From: Deltaproteobacteria bacterium
Lineage (GTDB): Bacteria; Desulfobacterota; DSM-4660; Desulfatiglandales; HGW-15
Reading direction: 5' to 3'
Length of the DNA: 46,182 bases
NCBI GenBank assembly: GCA_016932235.1
Contig: JAFGDF010000238.1
Location: forward strand, 1 to 46,182
A model generated the notes under the pieces. It was given only the letters and a program-made list of their open reading frames with translations. It had not been told where the DNA came from and searched no databases. Below are positions 8,666 to 16,688 of this stretch, one piece after another. The position numbers were made by a program, and so were the translations under genes. The stretch's first letter is position 1; each line of letters opens with the position of its first letter.

Positions 8666-10597
8666 TTATACTAGAATTCCTGGAAGCCATAGAGCAAGCT
8701 GAGGAAAAAGAATAACGAGTATAACACACAGAATCATGCCTAGGAAAAACGGCAGTACTCCTTTGAAGATCTCGAAAATTCCGATATCAGGAGCCAGACT
8801 GGACATGGTGAACACATTGAGTCCTATTGGAGGAGTAATCAACCCCATTTCCATCACAATAACCGTGATTACACCAAACCAGATCCCATCAAAGCCCAAA
8901 GACTGAATTGTGGGGTAAATAGAAGGAAGCGTTAGAAGCATCATAGGAATGATATTCATGACACAACCCATAAAAATATAAATAAAGATAACTATCACTA
9001 GAATGATATAGCGATTCATCTCCAGACCAACCACAAACTCAGCAAGCAGCGCAGGCAGACGGGATCTGGCAAGAAAAACCCCGAATATGAAAACACCGAT
9101 CATAATCATAAAAATCTTGCCGGCCATGAGCGAAGTGTTAAAAAAGGCGCGGAATACTCCATTCACGTCAATTTGTCGACGGCATAGAGCGTAAAAAAGT
9201 GCACATGCTGCGCCTACTGCACCTCCTTCACCAGGCGAGAAAAACCCATACATAATGCCCCCTACAACAATCATAAAGAGTATAATGACAGGGATAAGTC
9301 CTAGCAAGGACCGCATTTTTTCTTGTATGGTAAATTTCTCAGAAACTGGTGCAAGTGATGGATTTCTTTTTACCTGATATATGATGATCCCGAAAAAGAT
9401 TATGGCAAGCACAATACCTGGCACGATGCCAGCAACAAACAGTCTTCCAATGGATTCCTCTGTCATGATGGAGTAAAATATAAACCCCATGCTCGGCGGA
9501 ATAAGAATGCCTAGAGTTCCCCCTGAAGCAAGTGCACCTGCTGCAAGACGTTGAGAGTAATTTTTTTCCCGCATTTGCGGCAGAGATACAGTACTCATAG
9601 CAACCACAGTAGAAAGTGAGTCACCGCATATAGCGCCAAAACACGCACAGCCACCCACGCTTGCTACAGCAAGTCCGCCGGGCAAACGCCCAAGCCATTT
9701 ATTAGCACAATCAAACATATCATTACTAATGGTAGAAACAGAGGTGATTTCGCCCATTATCATGAACATGGGAATGGCAATAAGAACTAGACTACTCTGT
9801 TCACGGTACGGCACATCAGCAATAAGTGACCACGCAGCAATCGGATTGGGCATGAGAATTAGAAGCCCAAGTATACCGACGCATGCCATACCGATGCCGA
9901 TGGGGACCCGTAGGAAAAGTAATATAAAGAGAAAAACAAAACCAAGAAGACCTAAAACAATTTTAGGAAGTGTAACATCTGCAAGCTTGAAAAGATTGGG
10001 CGCGAAGAACACCACAAAAACCAGAGTTAAAAACAACACCATACCGGCAATATCTCTGTCTGCCAATAAATCTTTTGCCGTATGTAATGACTGAAAAAAC
10101 ATCCCTACAGCTATCATGCCTAGGGAGAAGGCACAAAACTTCATGAACAAACCTTCCGGCAGATGCAGCATGGGAGTGTAGGCAATGGTCTTTACTCCCG
10201 CCATAAATACCTTCCATGCAAGGACACCGGAAATTAGGGTACATAATGCATAGGAAAATAAAAGCAGCCGGTTTTGAAATCGTGTGTTGAATTTATTATA
10301 AAATATGTCAATTACAATATTAGCACGGGAGGCCGTAACATACGGTATGGCGCCAAATATTATAATTATAAGAGCCTGCGTTTCAATATCCGATATGCCT
10401 ATGAGAGAGGTTGAAAAAAAGTAGCGACCTATAATGTCGACCAAAATAGGGATGGGGATGGCCAAAATACTTATTTGAGATATAAAGAGAAGCAGTTTGG
10501 TGAATTTGTTGAACCAGTGCTCAATCCGATAAAGCGGCAAAATAAAACCATCCAATGCCCTTCTATCATCATTATATTCAATTTTCAGATTTAGCAT
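8666..10597 (-). CDS. TRAP transporter fused DctQM membrane subunit
   Basis: A 643-aa polytopic membrane protein joining the small (DctQ, about residues 1-185, four hydrophobic segments) and large (DctM, about 186-643, about a dozen hydrophobic segments) TRAP subunits. The DctM part carries typical glycine-rich stretches such as VASVGGCACFGAICGDS, GGTLGILIPPSMGFIFY and MEMGLITPPIGLNVF. It drives ion-coupled uptake of a solute delivered by the periplasmic DctP encoded immediately upstream. I chose the ATG at 10597 over an in-frame TTG one codon earlier. It is followed by the two hydrolase genes in the same direction, which points to import of their substrate or of a breakdown product. Confidence 0.9.
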   Translation of the reverse strand: MLNLKIEYNDDRRALDGFILPLYRIEHWFNKFTKLLLFISQISILAIPIPILVDIIGRYFFSTSLIGISDIETQALIIIIFGAIPYVTASRANIVIDIFYNKFNTRFQNRLLLFSYALCTLISGVLAWKVFMAGVKTIAYTPMLHLPEGLFMKFCAFSLGMIAVGMFFQSLHTAKDLLADRDIAGMVLFLTLVFVVFFAPNLFKLADVTLPKIVLGLLGFVFLFILLFLRVPIGIGMACVGILGLLILMPNPIAAWSLIADVPYREQSSLVLIAIPMFMIMGEITSVSTISNDMFDCANKWLGRLPGGLAVASVGGCACFGAICGDSLSTVVAMSTVSLPQMREKNYSQRLAAGALASGGTLGILIPPSMGFIFYSIMTEESIGRLFVAGIVPGIVLAIIFFGIIIYQVKRNPSLAPVSEKFTIQEKMRSLLGLIPVIILFMIVVGGIMYGFFSPGEGGAVGAACALFYALCRRQIDVNGVFRAFFNTSLMAGKIFMIMIGVFIFGVFLARSRLPALLAEFVVGLEMNRYIILVIVIFIYIFMGCVMNIIPMMLLTLPSIYPTIQSLGFDGIWFGVITVIVMEMGLITPPIGLNVFTMSSLAPDIGIFEIFKGVLPFFLGMILCVILVILFPQLALWLPGILV

Positions 10598-10686
10598 CAA
10601 TAGAACCTGTTATCCCTTTCCTTTTCAGAAAAGGGATTCTCACAGATGATAAATTGTCACTTATTAATAGTATTCATATCATAAGT

Positions 10687-11727
10687 TTATTCCGCAGCCT
10701 GCTCTTCCACACTGGAAGCAAGTTCACGTACCTTCTGAATCCACTTATCAGGATTCTTCTCCCCTCCGCGGGTCAGGATATCCTTCCAGTAAGGCAACAT
10801 GACAGGGTCACTGGCTTCCTGCCATGGTTTCAATTCCTCACTGTTGCTCTTAAGGATATGAAATTGAACGCCACTTTGGGACAGCTTCTTGATGTCGCTT
10901 AAGCAGGCATCACGGATAATGCGACCCACATCATAAGTCGCTTCCTTGCCAGTATTATCCAGTAATATTTTCTGAAGATCTTCAGGTAGAGAAGAAAATG
11001 CGTTCTTGTTCATGAGAAAAAGTGCGGCAGTCATAGTAGAAGGAATAACGGTCATATATTTGACTACCTCTTGTAGCTTCATAGGGGCAAACATAGGCGT
11101 GGGACCATAAAATACATCTCCCATACCGCGCTGCAGCGCAAGGTAAACTTCAGGTATGGGAACAAAAACAGGGTTGCCACCCCAGGATTTAATTTCATCA
11201 GTCGCCTGATTAACGATTACACGTTTGCCTTTGAGGGCATCCATAGCATGAATGGGGAAATTAGCCGATCCAAGGCTCCAACGATCGCTAGAAAGGGCAT
11301 ACAACAACATTCCGTTGCCTATATCTATTTCAGCCTTCACTTCATCCATCTGACACATTTCATACATCAAGAGGGAACTGCGCAAGGCATCACTGTTCAG
11401 AAAAGACATATCATGAATAACAGCATGCGGAAAATCAGCGGGGAGCATGTTGGGGTTCACCAATCCTATATCAACCCCGCCATCACGAATGGCCTTCCAT
11501 ACAGCCTGGGGTTTAGAGAGGGTGCAGTTGTCATAAATTATAAATTTTAGTTTGCCATTAGATAGACTTTCAATTTTCTTTGTACGCTCAACAAGATTAA
11601 GATGGATAGGATGAACTGCAGGAAGGTGATGAGATACATTCAGCTCATATACTTTTTTTGAAGCGGCTTCAGTATAAATAGGAGCCATCAATACCATGAC
11701 CATTAAAGTAATAAAATATTTTTTCAT
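10687..11727 (-). CDS. TRAP transporter periplasmic solute-binding protein (DctP family)
   Basis: A 346-aa exported protein with a Sec signal peptide (MKKYFITLMVMVLMAPIYTEA, cleavage after about residue 21-22). The DctP/TAXI-type body includes LNVSHHLPAVHPIHLNLVER, a central LKGKRVIVNQ block, GGNPVFVPIPEVYLALQRGMGD and a C-terminal helical region. In most DctP proteins the LKGxKIR block supplies an Arg that binds the carboxylate of the substrate; here the equivalent position reads Ile (KGKRVIVNQ, aligned by eye). It is the first gene after the IclR regulator in the likely transcript and is followed by the fused DctQM. The RBS AAAGGATT precedes the ATG. The ligand is unknown and may not be a classic carboxylate. 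Confidence 0.9.
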   Translation of the reverse strand: MKKYFITLMVMVLMAPIYTEAASKKVYELNVSHHLPAVHPIHLNLVERTKKIESLSNGKLKFIIYDNCTLSKPQAVWKAIRDGGVDIGLVNPNMLPADFPHAVIHDMSFLNSDALRSSLLMYEMCQMDEVKAEIDIGNGMLLYALSSDRWSLGSANFPIHAMDALKGKRVIVNQATDEIKSWGGNPVFVPIPEVYLALQRGMGDVFYGPTPMFAPMKLQEVVKYMTVIPSTMTAALFLMNKNAFSSLPEDLQKILLDNTGKEATYDVGRIIRDACLSDIKKLSQSGVQFHILKSNSEELKPWQEASDPVMLPYWKDILTRGGEKNPDKWIQKVRELASSVEEQAAE

Positions 11728-11782
11728 AATTTAATCCTTTCTTTAAATGTTGATAATGGTTATTTTTCCTATTTAAGTGTTG

Positions 11783-12562
11783 TTATAATAATAGGCTACT
11801 ACCTCCATATCCTAAACTTTGAGAAATCTGATGCGCCCTAAAACAAAGGGCGCCCGGCAAATCTTTCATTTCTGGTGATAAAATTTGATCTGTATATCCA
11901 AGGATTGAAATGGCTCCAGCAACATATTTACTTCTATCGAAAACCGGGGCTCCAAATGAACTGCCGGAAGCGGATATCTCTCTATCGCATGTGGAAAAAC
12001 CGCGTGCTTTTGTTTTATCCAATTCCTTTATAATATCCGTCTTTTTTATTTTTGTTTTTTCAGTGTATTTGATGATAGTCACTTGATCTAAGTATTTTTC
12101 AACTTCGTCCCTTTCCATATAAGCCAACATAGCCCTTCCCAGAGCAGAACAATAGGCAGCAACTGTGGGGCCAGCTTGATAAGAATGAAGTTGTAGGCTG
12201 TGAGAAGGGCTGCACGAAAAAATTACTATCACTGTACCTTCACCCCAGATACCCAGGTGGCATGTAAACCCATAAGAAGATGATAACTCCTGGACAATTC
12301 CCGCTCCTTTTTGGTTAATTTCTAAATTAGCTGACATTGTATACGCCAAGTTCGCAATTCGTTTGCCTAATTCGTATTTACGAACTTCTTCATTGTATGC
12401 GAGAAATCCTTCCTTTACTAAAGTTCTGACAAGATTAAAGGCTGTAGTCTTTGATAATCCCAACTCTCTGGAGAATTCTGAAATTCCTATTCTCGGGCGT
12501 ACGTCTGTAAACAGAGTGAGAATTTTCGTTACATTTTCTGCTGAGTTATTATATTGAGGCAT
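11783..12562 (-). CDS. IclR-family transcriptional regulator
   Basis: A 259-aa regulator. Residues 8-75 form the winged helix-turn-helix (VTKILTLF, GISEFSRELGLSKTTAFNLVRTL). The C-terminal effector domain includes HSYQAGPTVAAYCSALGRAMLAY, DQVTIIKYTEKT, and the closing RGFSTCDREIS, GAPVFDRSKYVAGAISILG. IclR proteins commonly control catabolic operons for small acids and aromatics. It is encoded just upstream of, and co-oriented with, the TRAP transporter (55-bp gap to dctP), so it probably controls the transporter and hydrolase genes and its own expression. A palindrome containing a TATAAT-like -10 lies directly in front of its start. Confidence 0.9.
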   Translation of the reverse strand: MPQYNNSAENVTKILTLFTDVRPRIGISEFSRELGLSKTTAFNLVRTLVKEGFLAYNEEVRKYELGKRIANLAYTMSANLEINQKGAGIVQELSSSYGFTCHLGIWGEGTVIVIFSCSPSHSLQLHSYQAGPTVAAYCSALGRAMLAYMERDEVEKYLDQVTIIKYTEKTKIKKTDIIKELDKTKARGFSTCDREISASGSSFGAPVFDRSKYVAGAISILGYTDQILSPEMKDLPGALCFRAHQISQSLGYGGSSLLL

Positions 12563-12567
12563 TATAT

Positions 12568-12586
12568 TGTTCCTATTATAAGAACA
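12568..12586 (-). promoter_or_regulatory. Palindromic candidate operator of the IclR regulator
   Basis: TGTTCCTATTATAAGAACA on the plus strand: perfect TGTTC/GAACA arms, and 16 of 19 positions agree with the reverse complement. It lies 6-24 bases upstream of the regulator ATG, and the minus strand contains TATAAT inside it, so a bound dimer would block the promoter. Autoregulation is inferred; I found no convincing second copy in front of dctP. Confidence 0.5.
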
Positions 12587-12875
12587 TTGTTTTTATATAA
12601 AATAATATGATATCTATAAGATGTCAAGAAAATTTTTTAACAACGATGAATCGGCATCCTTCAAACTAAGAGCCTTTTTACTTTGCATAAACTGTGACTA
12701 TTTGAAAAAACAAAATCTGGCATCTAGGGGTATCTTAGGGAATAGTGACATTTAAATGCCTACTTTATACAATGTATGGGTTACTTATTTTGGCTTGGGT
12801 TTGCTGGTTTTGGAGATCTTTAAGGAGTTTTGTGATTTGTTCAATTTTTAAAGTCTTTTTATCACTTATTTTAGC
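12587..12875. other. Gene-poor AT-rich spacer
   Basis: I see no intact gene. On the minus strand the frame of the adjacent broken SRPBCC gene stays open for 36 codons beyond its stop (to about 12768), encoding a Lys/Gln-rich helical stretch (KTLKIEQITKLLKDLQNQQ) unlike the SRPBCC family. This suggests a junction of unrelated DNA rather than a simple nonsense mutation. Confidence 0.35.
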
Positions 12876-13073
12876 TTATCCTGCATTTGAATGTATCCAG
12901 ATTAGATCAATAACGGCTTCCACATTGAAAGAAGAACTCTCCGTGAGAAGCTTTGAAGAAAGATGAGGCATGCACCAGCTTGTCTTGCCTTCAAGTTCAT
13001 TTACTACCGCCTGATAGACAACCTCCCGTCCGGCGTTTATTACGGCCTCGTCAGTGACATCATACTTCGGCAT
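12876..13073 (-). pseudogene. Truncated SRPBCC/polyketide-cyclase-like gene
   Basis: A 65-aa open frame that matches only the beginning of an SRPBCC (START-like) domain: VTDEAVINAGREVVYQAVVNELEGKTSWCMPHLSSK followed by a weaker EAVIDLIWIHSNAG and a stop. Family members are usually 140-170 aa, so more than half is missing. It starts 21 bp after the stop of the GNAT gene in the same direction and may once have been co-transcribed with it. The sequence after the stop does not resume the family, so the 3' part has been lost or replaced. It could be expressed as a short peptide but is unlikely to fold as a ligand-binding domain. Confidence 0.6.
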
Positions 13074-13094
13074 TCTAATAACCTGGAGCCGCTG

Positions 13095-13586
13095 TTAGAG
13101 CATCTTTTGCATCCATACCGTATCGAATTCCTTGCCATTTTTCTTTCCTACCTTTATAAACCGTCCACATTCTTTGAATCCATTCTTTTGGTGGAACTCA
13201 ATACTCCTGGGATTAAGTGAAGATATATTGGCCAAGATATTCGTAATGCCTTTTTCAACCGCACCTTTTTCGAGTGAGCCAAGCAATATCTTTCCTAGAC
13301 CTTTTCCAGTATAGTCTGGATGAATAAAATATGTAACTTCGGCGGTTCGGGAAAACGTCGGCATGGGATTATGTGTTCGCAACATTCCAAAACCCACAAC
13401 CTTTCCATTCTGATCTCTTATAGATCCTGTCGGAAAACCAGCCGATAATTGCAGGAACATATCAAATGCTTGATATGGGAATTTCTTTTCTGGGTATGCT
13501 GCAAACGAATTTTCCACGTAATAGTTGAAAATATCTATTATAGATTCGCGGTCTTCATTTGATATCGAACTTATTGAATATTCCAT
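13095..13586 (-). CDS. GNAT-family N-acetyltransferase (PAT/MnaT-like)
   Basis: A 163-aa acetyltransferase with the GNAT fold. The acetyl-CoA-binding motif A is YFIHPDYTGKGLGKILLGSLEKGA, and the C-terminal LNPRSIEFHQKNGFKECGRF is the usual motif B. The N-terminus (IIDIFNYYVENSFAAYPEKK) resembles phosphinothricin or L-amino-acid N-acyltransferases. The acceptor substrate cannot be named from sequence. The gene lies between the IclR/TRAP cluster and the integrated element and is followed by the broken SRPBCC gene. It may mark the old chromosomal flank of the element. Confidence 0.82.
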   Translation of the reverse strand: MEYSISSISNEDRESIIDIFNYYVENSFAAYPEKKFPYQAFDMFLQLSAGFPTGSIRDQNGKVVGFGMLRTHNPMPTFSRTAEVTYFIHPDYTGKGLGKILLGSLEKGAVEKGITNILANISSLNPRSIEFHQKNGFKECGRFIKVGKKNGKEFDTVWMQKML

Positions 13587-13744
13587 GGGGTTAACATTCT
13601 CCGCTCTAACAAATTATTCTATAAAACTGCATATTTTCACAAATCGGATGATATACATCGGGATTGCCTAGATCATGCTTTTCCTAATCTCTGTCCTCTC
13701 TGGCCACCTTAGCTTTAGCGACGGTGGCTGATCTCTATTCCCCC

Positions 13745-14308
13745 CTACCCCAAATAATCCTTAATCCTCACAACCTTTTTTTTCGGCCTGTGATTCTCCC
13801 AGAGCTGGACGGCATTCACTTTGATAATCTTCAGCAGGCCAATCTCTTCCTTGGTTAAATCCAGCTTCTTAACAGTTTGCACAGTCCGGAGATACCTGAC
13901 AATGGACCACAGCAGCATGAGCAGGAGCAGGCTTATCGCATAGCCATGATACTTTCGCAGTTTTTCTTTTAAGATATAGACTACCCATTCTTTGTATTGT
14001 TTTTTCGTCAGGCCCGCCTTTAAGCATGGCCGGATAGTGCTGTAGTCTTCAATTACGATCTTCTTGATCCCGGAAATAATCTGGGACCATGAAGGCTCTT
14101 CTTTTTTTTCATTTGAATGTTCCGGAGATTGAATCACCGGGCCTATGGAATCGGCCGGATCTATTGGAATGCCTTCGATCGTGCTGACCGGGAGGTTTTG
14201 ATGCGAAGTGTTTTTTCGGTATGCTTCCCGTGATGTGATGCATCCCGGAAAAATAGAAAGAATAAAAATCAGAAAGATGTTGATGACACAAAAACGGATT
14301 TTAAGCAC
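13745..14308 (-). CDS. Predicted lipoprotein with a later transmembrane helix, unknown function
   Basis: A 187-aa protein I do not recognise. The N-terminus is a long hydrophobic signal ending in a lipobox-like IFPGC (Cys at about residue 22). A low-complexity linker rich in Ser, Pro and Glu follows. A second hydrophobic helix lies near residues 123-139 (YAISLLLLMLLWSIVRYL), and a basic C-terminal segment (RPKKKVVRIKDYLG) follows. With both features the C-terminus would be cytoplasmic. It lies 56 bp after the repressor-like gene in the same direction and is probably co-expressed from the lysogenic side of the element. A membrane role such as exclusion is conceivable but unsupported. Confidence 0.55.
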   Translation of the reverse strand: MLKIRFCVINIFLIFILSIFPGCITSREAYRKNTSHQNLPVSTIEGIPIDPADSIGPVIQSPEHSNEKKEEPSWSQIISGIKKIVIEDYSTIRPCLKAGLTKKQYKEWVVYILKEKLRKYHGYAISLLLLMLLWSIVRYLRTVQTVKKLDLTKEEIGLLKIIKVNAVQLWENHRPKKKVVRIKDYLG

Positions 14309-14364
14309 AGGATTCCCTCCCTTAAAAAAAGGGTTTATATCCGCAGGAACCCCCTTCCTGTTAT

Positions 14365-14844
14365 TTAAGATTCGTGTATTGCTTTAGCTAATGTTTTTGT
14401 AGCTTTTTCAAAAATCTCTTTTTTACGTTGGTTTTTCTTTATCTCTCTTTCTCTTGCTTCATCATTGATCAGGTTTATGGCTGTGCTGTAAAGACCAATC
14501 CTGTTTATAGGATTCATCTCACGTAATGCTTCGATCAGATCCATTTCCACCTGAGATAATGAAGTCTTTTCGATCGTTTGTTCTAAATTTTGTCGATATG
14601 AATTCTGCTTCTTTAACGTTATGTCAATTTTATCATTGCTATGATCCGTTAATAGCCAGTTCTCATCTACACCATTAAAATGAGCTTGAATGCCCATAAG
14701 TAACTTTGGCCCTATACTATTGTAATCTTTGCGATAAACGTTTTTTACGCCTAAAATTTCAGAGAAATCAGATTTGCTAAGATTGGCAATTTTACGGAGT
14801 ATTTCGAGGTTTTTCTGGAATATTTTAATTTGAAAAATTGTCAT
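14365..14844 (-). CDS. Phage-type repressor/XRE-like regulator
   Basis: A 159-aa protein. The first 65 or so residues look like the helix-turn-helix of CI/XRE-type repressors (LEILRKIANLSKSDFSEILGV ... NGVDENWLLTD, the last being typical of phage repressors that require a minimum 'lead' helix). The remainder is a helical, charged tail (EIKKNQRKKEIFEKATKTLAKAI) with no recognisable peptidase domain, so it is unlikely to be inactivated by RecA-stimulated self-cleavage. It is transcribed leftward from the same 105-bp region that carries the strong rightward promoter, the standard layout of a genetic switch. Direct GTTAA-TTT repeats in that region are candidate binding sites. Confidence 0.6.
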   Translation of the reverse strand: MTIFQIKIFQKNLEILRKIANLSKSDFSEILGVKNVYRKDYNSIGPKLLMGIQAHFNGVDENWLLTDHSNDKIDITLKKQNSYRQNLEQTIEKTSLSQVEMDLIEALREMNPINRIGLYSTAINLINDEAREREIKKNQRKKEIFEKATKTLAKAIHES

Positions 14845-14859
14845 CGTGTTAAATTTTGC

Positions 14860-14887
14860 TTGACATGATGTTAATTTGGCGTATAAT
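14860..14887 (+). promoter_or_regulatory. Near-consensus rightward promoter of the element with flanking direct repeats
   Basis: TTGACA at 14860-14865 and TATAAT at 14882-14887, spacer 16 bases. Just upstream and within the spacer are two similar blocks, GTGTTAAATTTT and ATGTTAATTTGG, which are plausible repressor half-sites. Both -10 and -35 are perfect hexamers, so activity would depend on repression by the leftward gene. Confidence 0.7.
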
Positions 14888-14949
14888 CAAACTCAATCAA
14901 ACTGCAATTTATCATTCAAAAACGCATTAACCCATACACGGAGGCTTTC

Positions 14950-15354
14950 ATGATCCAGGAATCTTACAGGCCCGCAACATGGCGGAACACGACACCGGTT
15001 GATAAATCGAAAAACGTGATCGGCATCGGTTTCAATACTCGAGAGAGCGGAATAATCAGGCTCTGCCTCGATGTTGAAAGCGCCCGGCACCTGATCGAAA
15101 CCATTACAAAATACCTGGGACATCAAAAAATAGCGGAAGAGAATACTCCCAAACAGAAAACATCATCTCAGGAAAACAGTCCTGTTTCAAATCAATTTCT
15201 TGAATCACTCCGTTCTCCTGAATCTCAGACGGAGATCATCGATATCATTATTGACGCCATAAACGAGCGCACACTTAATTTACGCATGCTTAAGAATAAA
15301 AGCAACGGGAATAAGCGTTTTACAGCGAGATATATATCTCCAGGATCGTATTAA
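14950..15354 (+). CDS. Hypothetical protein, first gene of the rightward element operon
   Basis: A 134-aa protein I do not recognise. The ATG is preceded by GGAGG at ideal spacing and lies about 60 bases after the strong promoter, so it should be the first gene expressed on derepression. The N-terminal half (NVIGIGFNTRESGIIRLCLDVESARHLIETITKYL) looks like a compact alpha/beta segment, and a Ser/Gln-rich linker leads to a basic C-terminus. No catalytic motif or membrane segment is apparent. Its position suggests an early regulatory or anti-repressor role, but that is inference from location only. Confidence 0.55.
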   Translation: MIQESYRPATWRNTTPVDKSKNVIGIGFNTRESGIIRLCLDVESARHLIETITKYLGHQKIAEENTPKQKTSSQENSPVSNQFLESLRSPESQTEIIDIIIDAINERTLNLRMLKNKSNGNKRFTARYISPGSY

Positions 15355-15373
15355 CTTGAAAACGGAGCAAGCC

Positions 15374-15688
15374 ATGAAGTTCTTTCAAAAGATAATCACT
15401 AACAGATTAAATAAAATTATTCAAGCTGAATCCAATAGAAACAGGGCGTTGCTTATTTGCGCCAAAACCCTCGGATACCCTCTTATAAACATCAGAAGAG
15501 CTCTATTTGTTCTCAATGATGTAAAGATTCAGGATCTGGGATGTGAAGAGGTCTCAGTTCCGACCCTGTATAATGTCAAGAACGGCTCCCGGGGAAGCGG
15601 TGAGGTAAGCATGAAGGGAAAGGAGATCCTTGCCGGCCACCTGGGGCTTGAGGCTGATGAGCTGTTTAAGGAGGCGGCGAATCAGTAA
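15374..15688 (+). CDS. Small putative DNA-binding protein (Ner/XRE-like)
   Basis: A 104-aa protein. The C-terminal region SVPTLYNVKNGSRGSGEVSMKGKEILAGHLGLEADELF resembles the recognition end of XRE/Ner-type helix-turn-helix proteins, where 'PTLYNVxNGxR' is followed by 'LAxHLGLxxDELF'. The N-terminal 30 residues are basic and helical. I chose the ATG at 15374, preceded by GGAG, over an upstream TTG at 15356. It directly follows the first gene of the element and may act as a second regulator. Assignment is by motif resemblance only. Confidence 0.55.
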   Translation: MKFFQKIITNRLNKIIQAESNRNRALLICAKTLGYPLINIRRALFVLNDVKIQDLGCEEVSVPTLYNVKNGSRGSGEVSMKGKEILAGHLGLEADELFKEAANQ

Positions 15689-15830
15689 AAAATAAGGGCA
15701 ACCGCCCTCCGTGAACCGCCCCCTGCAAGGATTGTGTTCATGAAGGTCGCACACCGGCCGCCCCTATGTTTTTTGAGAATAGCAAAATCCATAGGGGCTG
15801 TAAACACCGAAAAAAAGGTGAAAACGAACT

Positions 15831-16352
15831 ATGGAAAGCTGGAGAATATTCGCTGTAGCATCAAAAAGGATGGACAGATCCATATTATGGAATATCTGGC
15901 GCAAGGTCACGCCGGATATAGAAAAAATTTGGGCTAAAAAGCCTAAAGAGGCTGAGGACAATTATAAATCAACTGTTCGGATGATTCAAAAATGGGCAGC
16001 CGATCCTCGAAACTGTGCGGAAACAAGCCGTAATCCTTTAGACAGGATACGGCTTTTTTTAGATGAGCTGGACAGCATCGGTGAAGGCAAATACGCCAGG
16101 GCCGCCATCGATTATATGGCCGAACCACTCGGAGGATGTTTCGCATACAAGGAGGATGCCGTGAGTGACAAGTGCACCATTGACGGCGAAGCCACGGACG
16201 CCTTAATCGCTTTGGGTAATCTGATGGATAAACTCAGGGAAGATCTAATTGACGGCGTACTGGATGATAAGATGAAAGCTCAGGACCTGGCGCGTTACGC
16301 AAAACGCCAGATCGATGAAATATTAGCGGCCGCAATCGGCAGATGTAAATGA
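15831..16352 (+). CDS. Hypothetical element protein, 173 aa
   Basis: Not recognised. A mostly helical soluble protein with a basic N-terminal third (VASKRMDRSILWNIWRKV, AKKPKEAEDNYKSTVRMIQKW) and a more acidic C-terminal half (EATDALIALGNLMDKLREDLIDGVLDDKMK). The ATG is preceded by AAGGTGA. Overlapping frames at 15734-15937 lack an equally good start and composition. It lies in a tightly spaced series of small genes, so expression as part of the rightward operon is likely. Confidence 0.5.
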   Translation: MESWRIFAVASKRMDRSILWNIWRKVTPDIEKIWAKKPKEAEDNYKSTVRMIQKWAADPRNCAETSRNPLDRIRLFLDELDSIGEGKYARAAIDYMAEPLGGCFAYKEDAVSDKCTIDGEATDALIALGNLMDKLREDLIDGVLDDKMKAQDLARYAKRQIDEILAAAIGRCK

Positions 16353-16376
16353 AAGGAATATATCGGGAGTGATCTC

Positions 16377-16688
16377 ATGACTAAAAAGCTGAAAAGGAAT
16401 CCTTTAGTAAGGCTTGAGCAGGCCAAGCTGTGTCTTGACTGCGAGGCGGTGTTCAGCAGGGGAATGAAGTGCCCTGTGTGCGCATCAGAGGCGTGGCTCC
16501 CGCTGACATCATGGGTGCCTTCAATAAAAGGGGGAAATGAACCGGATTTTGAAACAATGCCTGAGCCTGAAATAAAGCCGCTGCGGGCATCGATGCTTGA
16601 ACTGTTCAAATCTTTTCTGGCGCCCTTTGCTTTCCCCGGCATGCCGAAGCCATGGCAGAGGCGGCTGCGTGAGCGCGAGGCGAAATGA
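16377..16688 (+). CDS. Small zinc-ribbon protein
   Basis: A 103-aa protein with two CxxC knuckles (CLDCEAVFSRGMKCPVC, about residues 19-35), as in zinc-ribbon proteins of phages and plasmids. A Pro-rich segment and a basic C-terminus (FPGMPKPWQRRLREREAK) follow. There is no enzyme domain. The gene overlaps the next small gene by 4 bases (ATGA), indicating translational coupling. A nucleic-acid or protein adaptor role is typical of such ribbons; the specific function is unknown. Confidence 0.55.
   Translation: MTKKLKRNPLVRLEQAKLCLDCEAVFSRGMKCPVCASEAWLPLTSWVPSIKGGNEPDFETMPEPEIKPLRASMLELFKSFLAPFAFPGMPKPWQRRLREREAK

Noticed and set aside
12745..12966. Hydrophobic 73-codon plus-strand frame
   Set aside because: No ribosome site, and it is antisense to the recognisable SRPBCC fragment; its hydrophobicity is a by-product of AT-rich composition.
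13587..14000. Left attachment copy of the tRNA-Leu 3' end
   Set aside because: I searched for GGCGGGACTTGAACCCGC-like sequence by eye on the left flank and found no convincing copy, so no attL is annotated. A CCACC/GGTGG hairpin near 13711 is not related to the tRNA.
15734..15937. 67-codon frame overlapping the 173-aa element gene
   Set aside because: The overlapping longer frame has the better start context and protein-like composition; both cannot be the main product.
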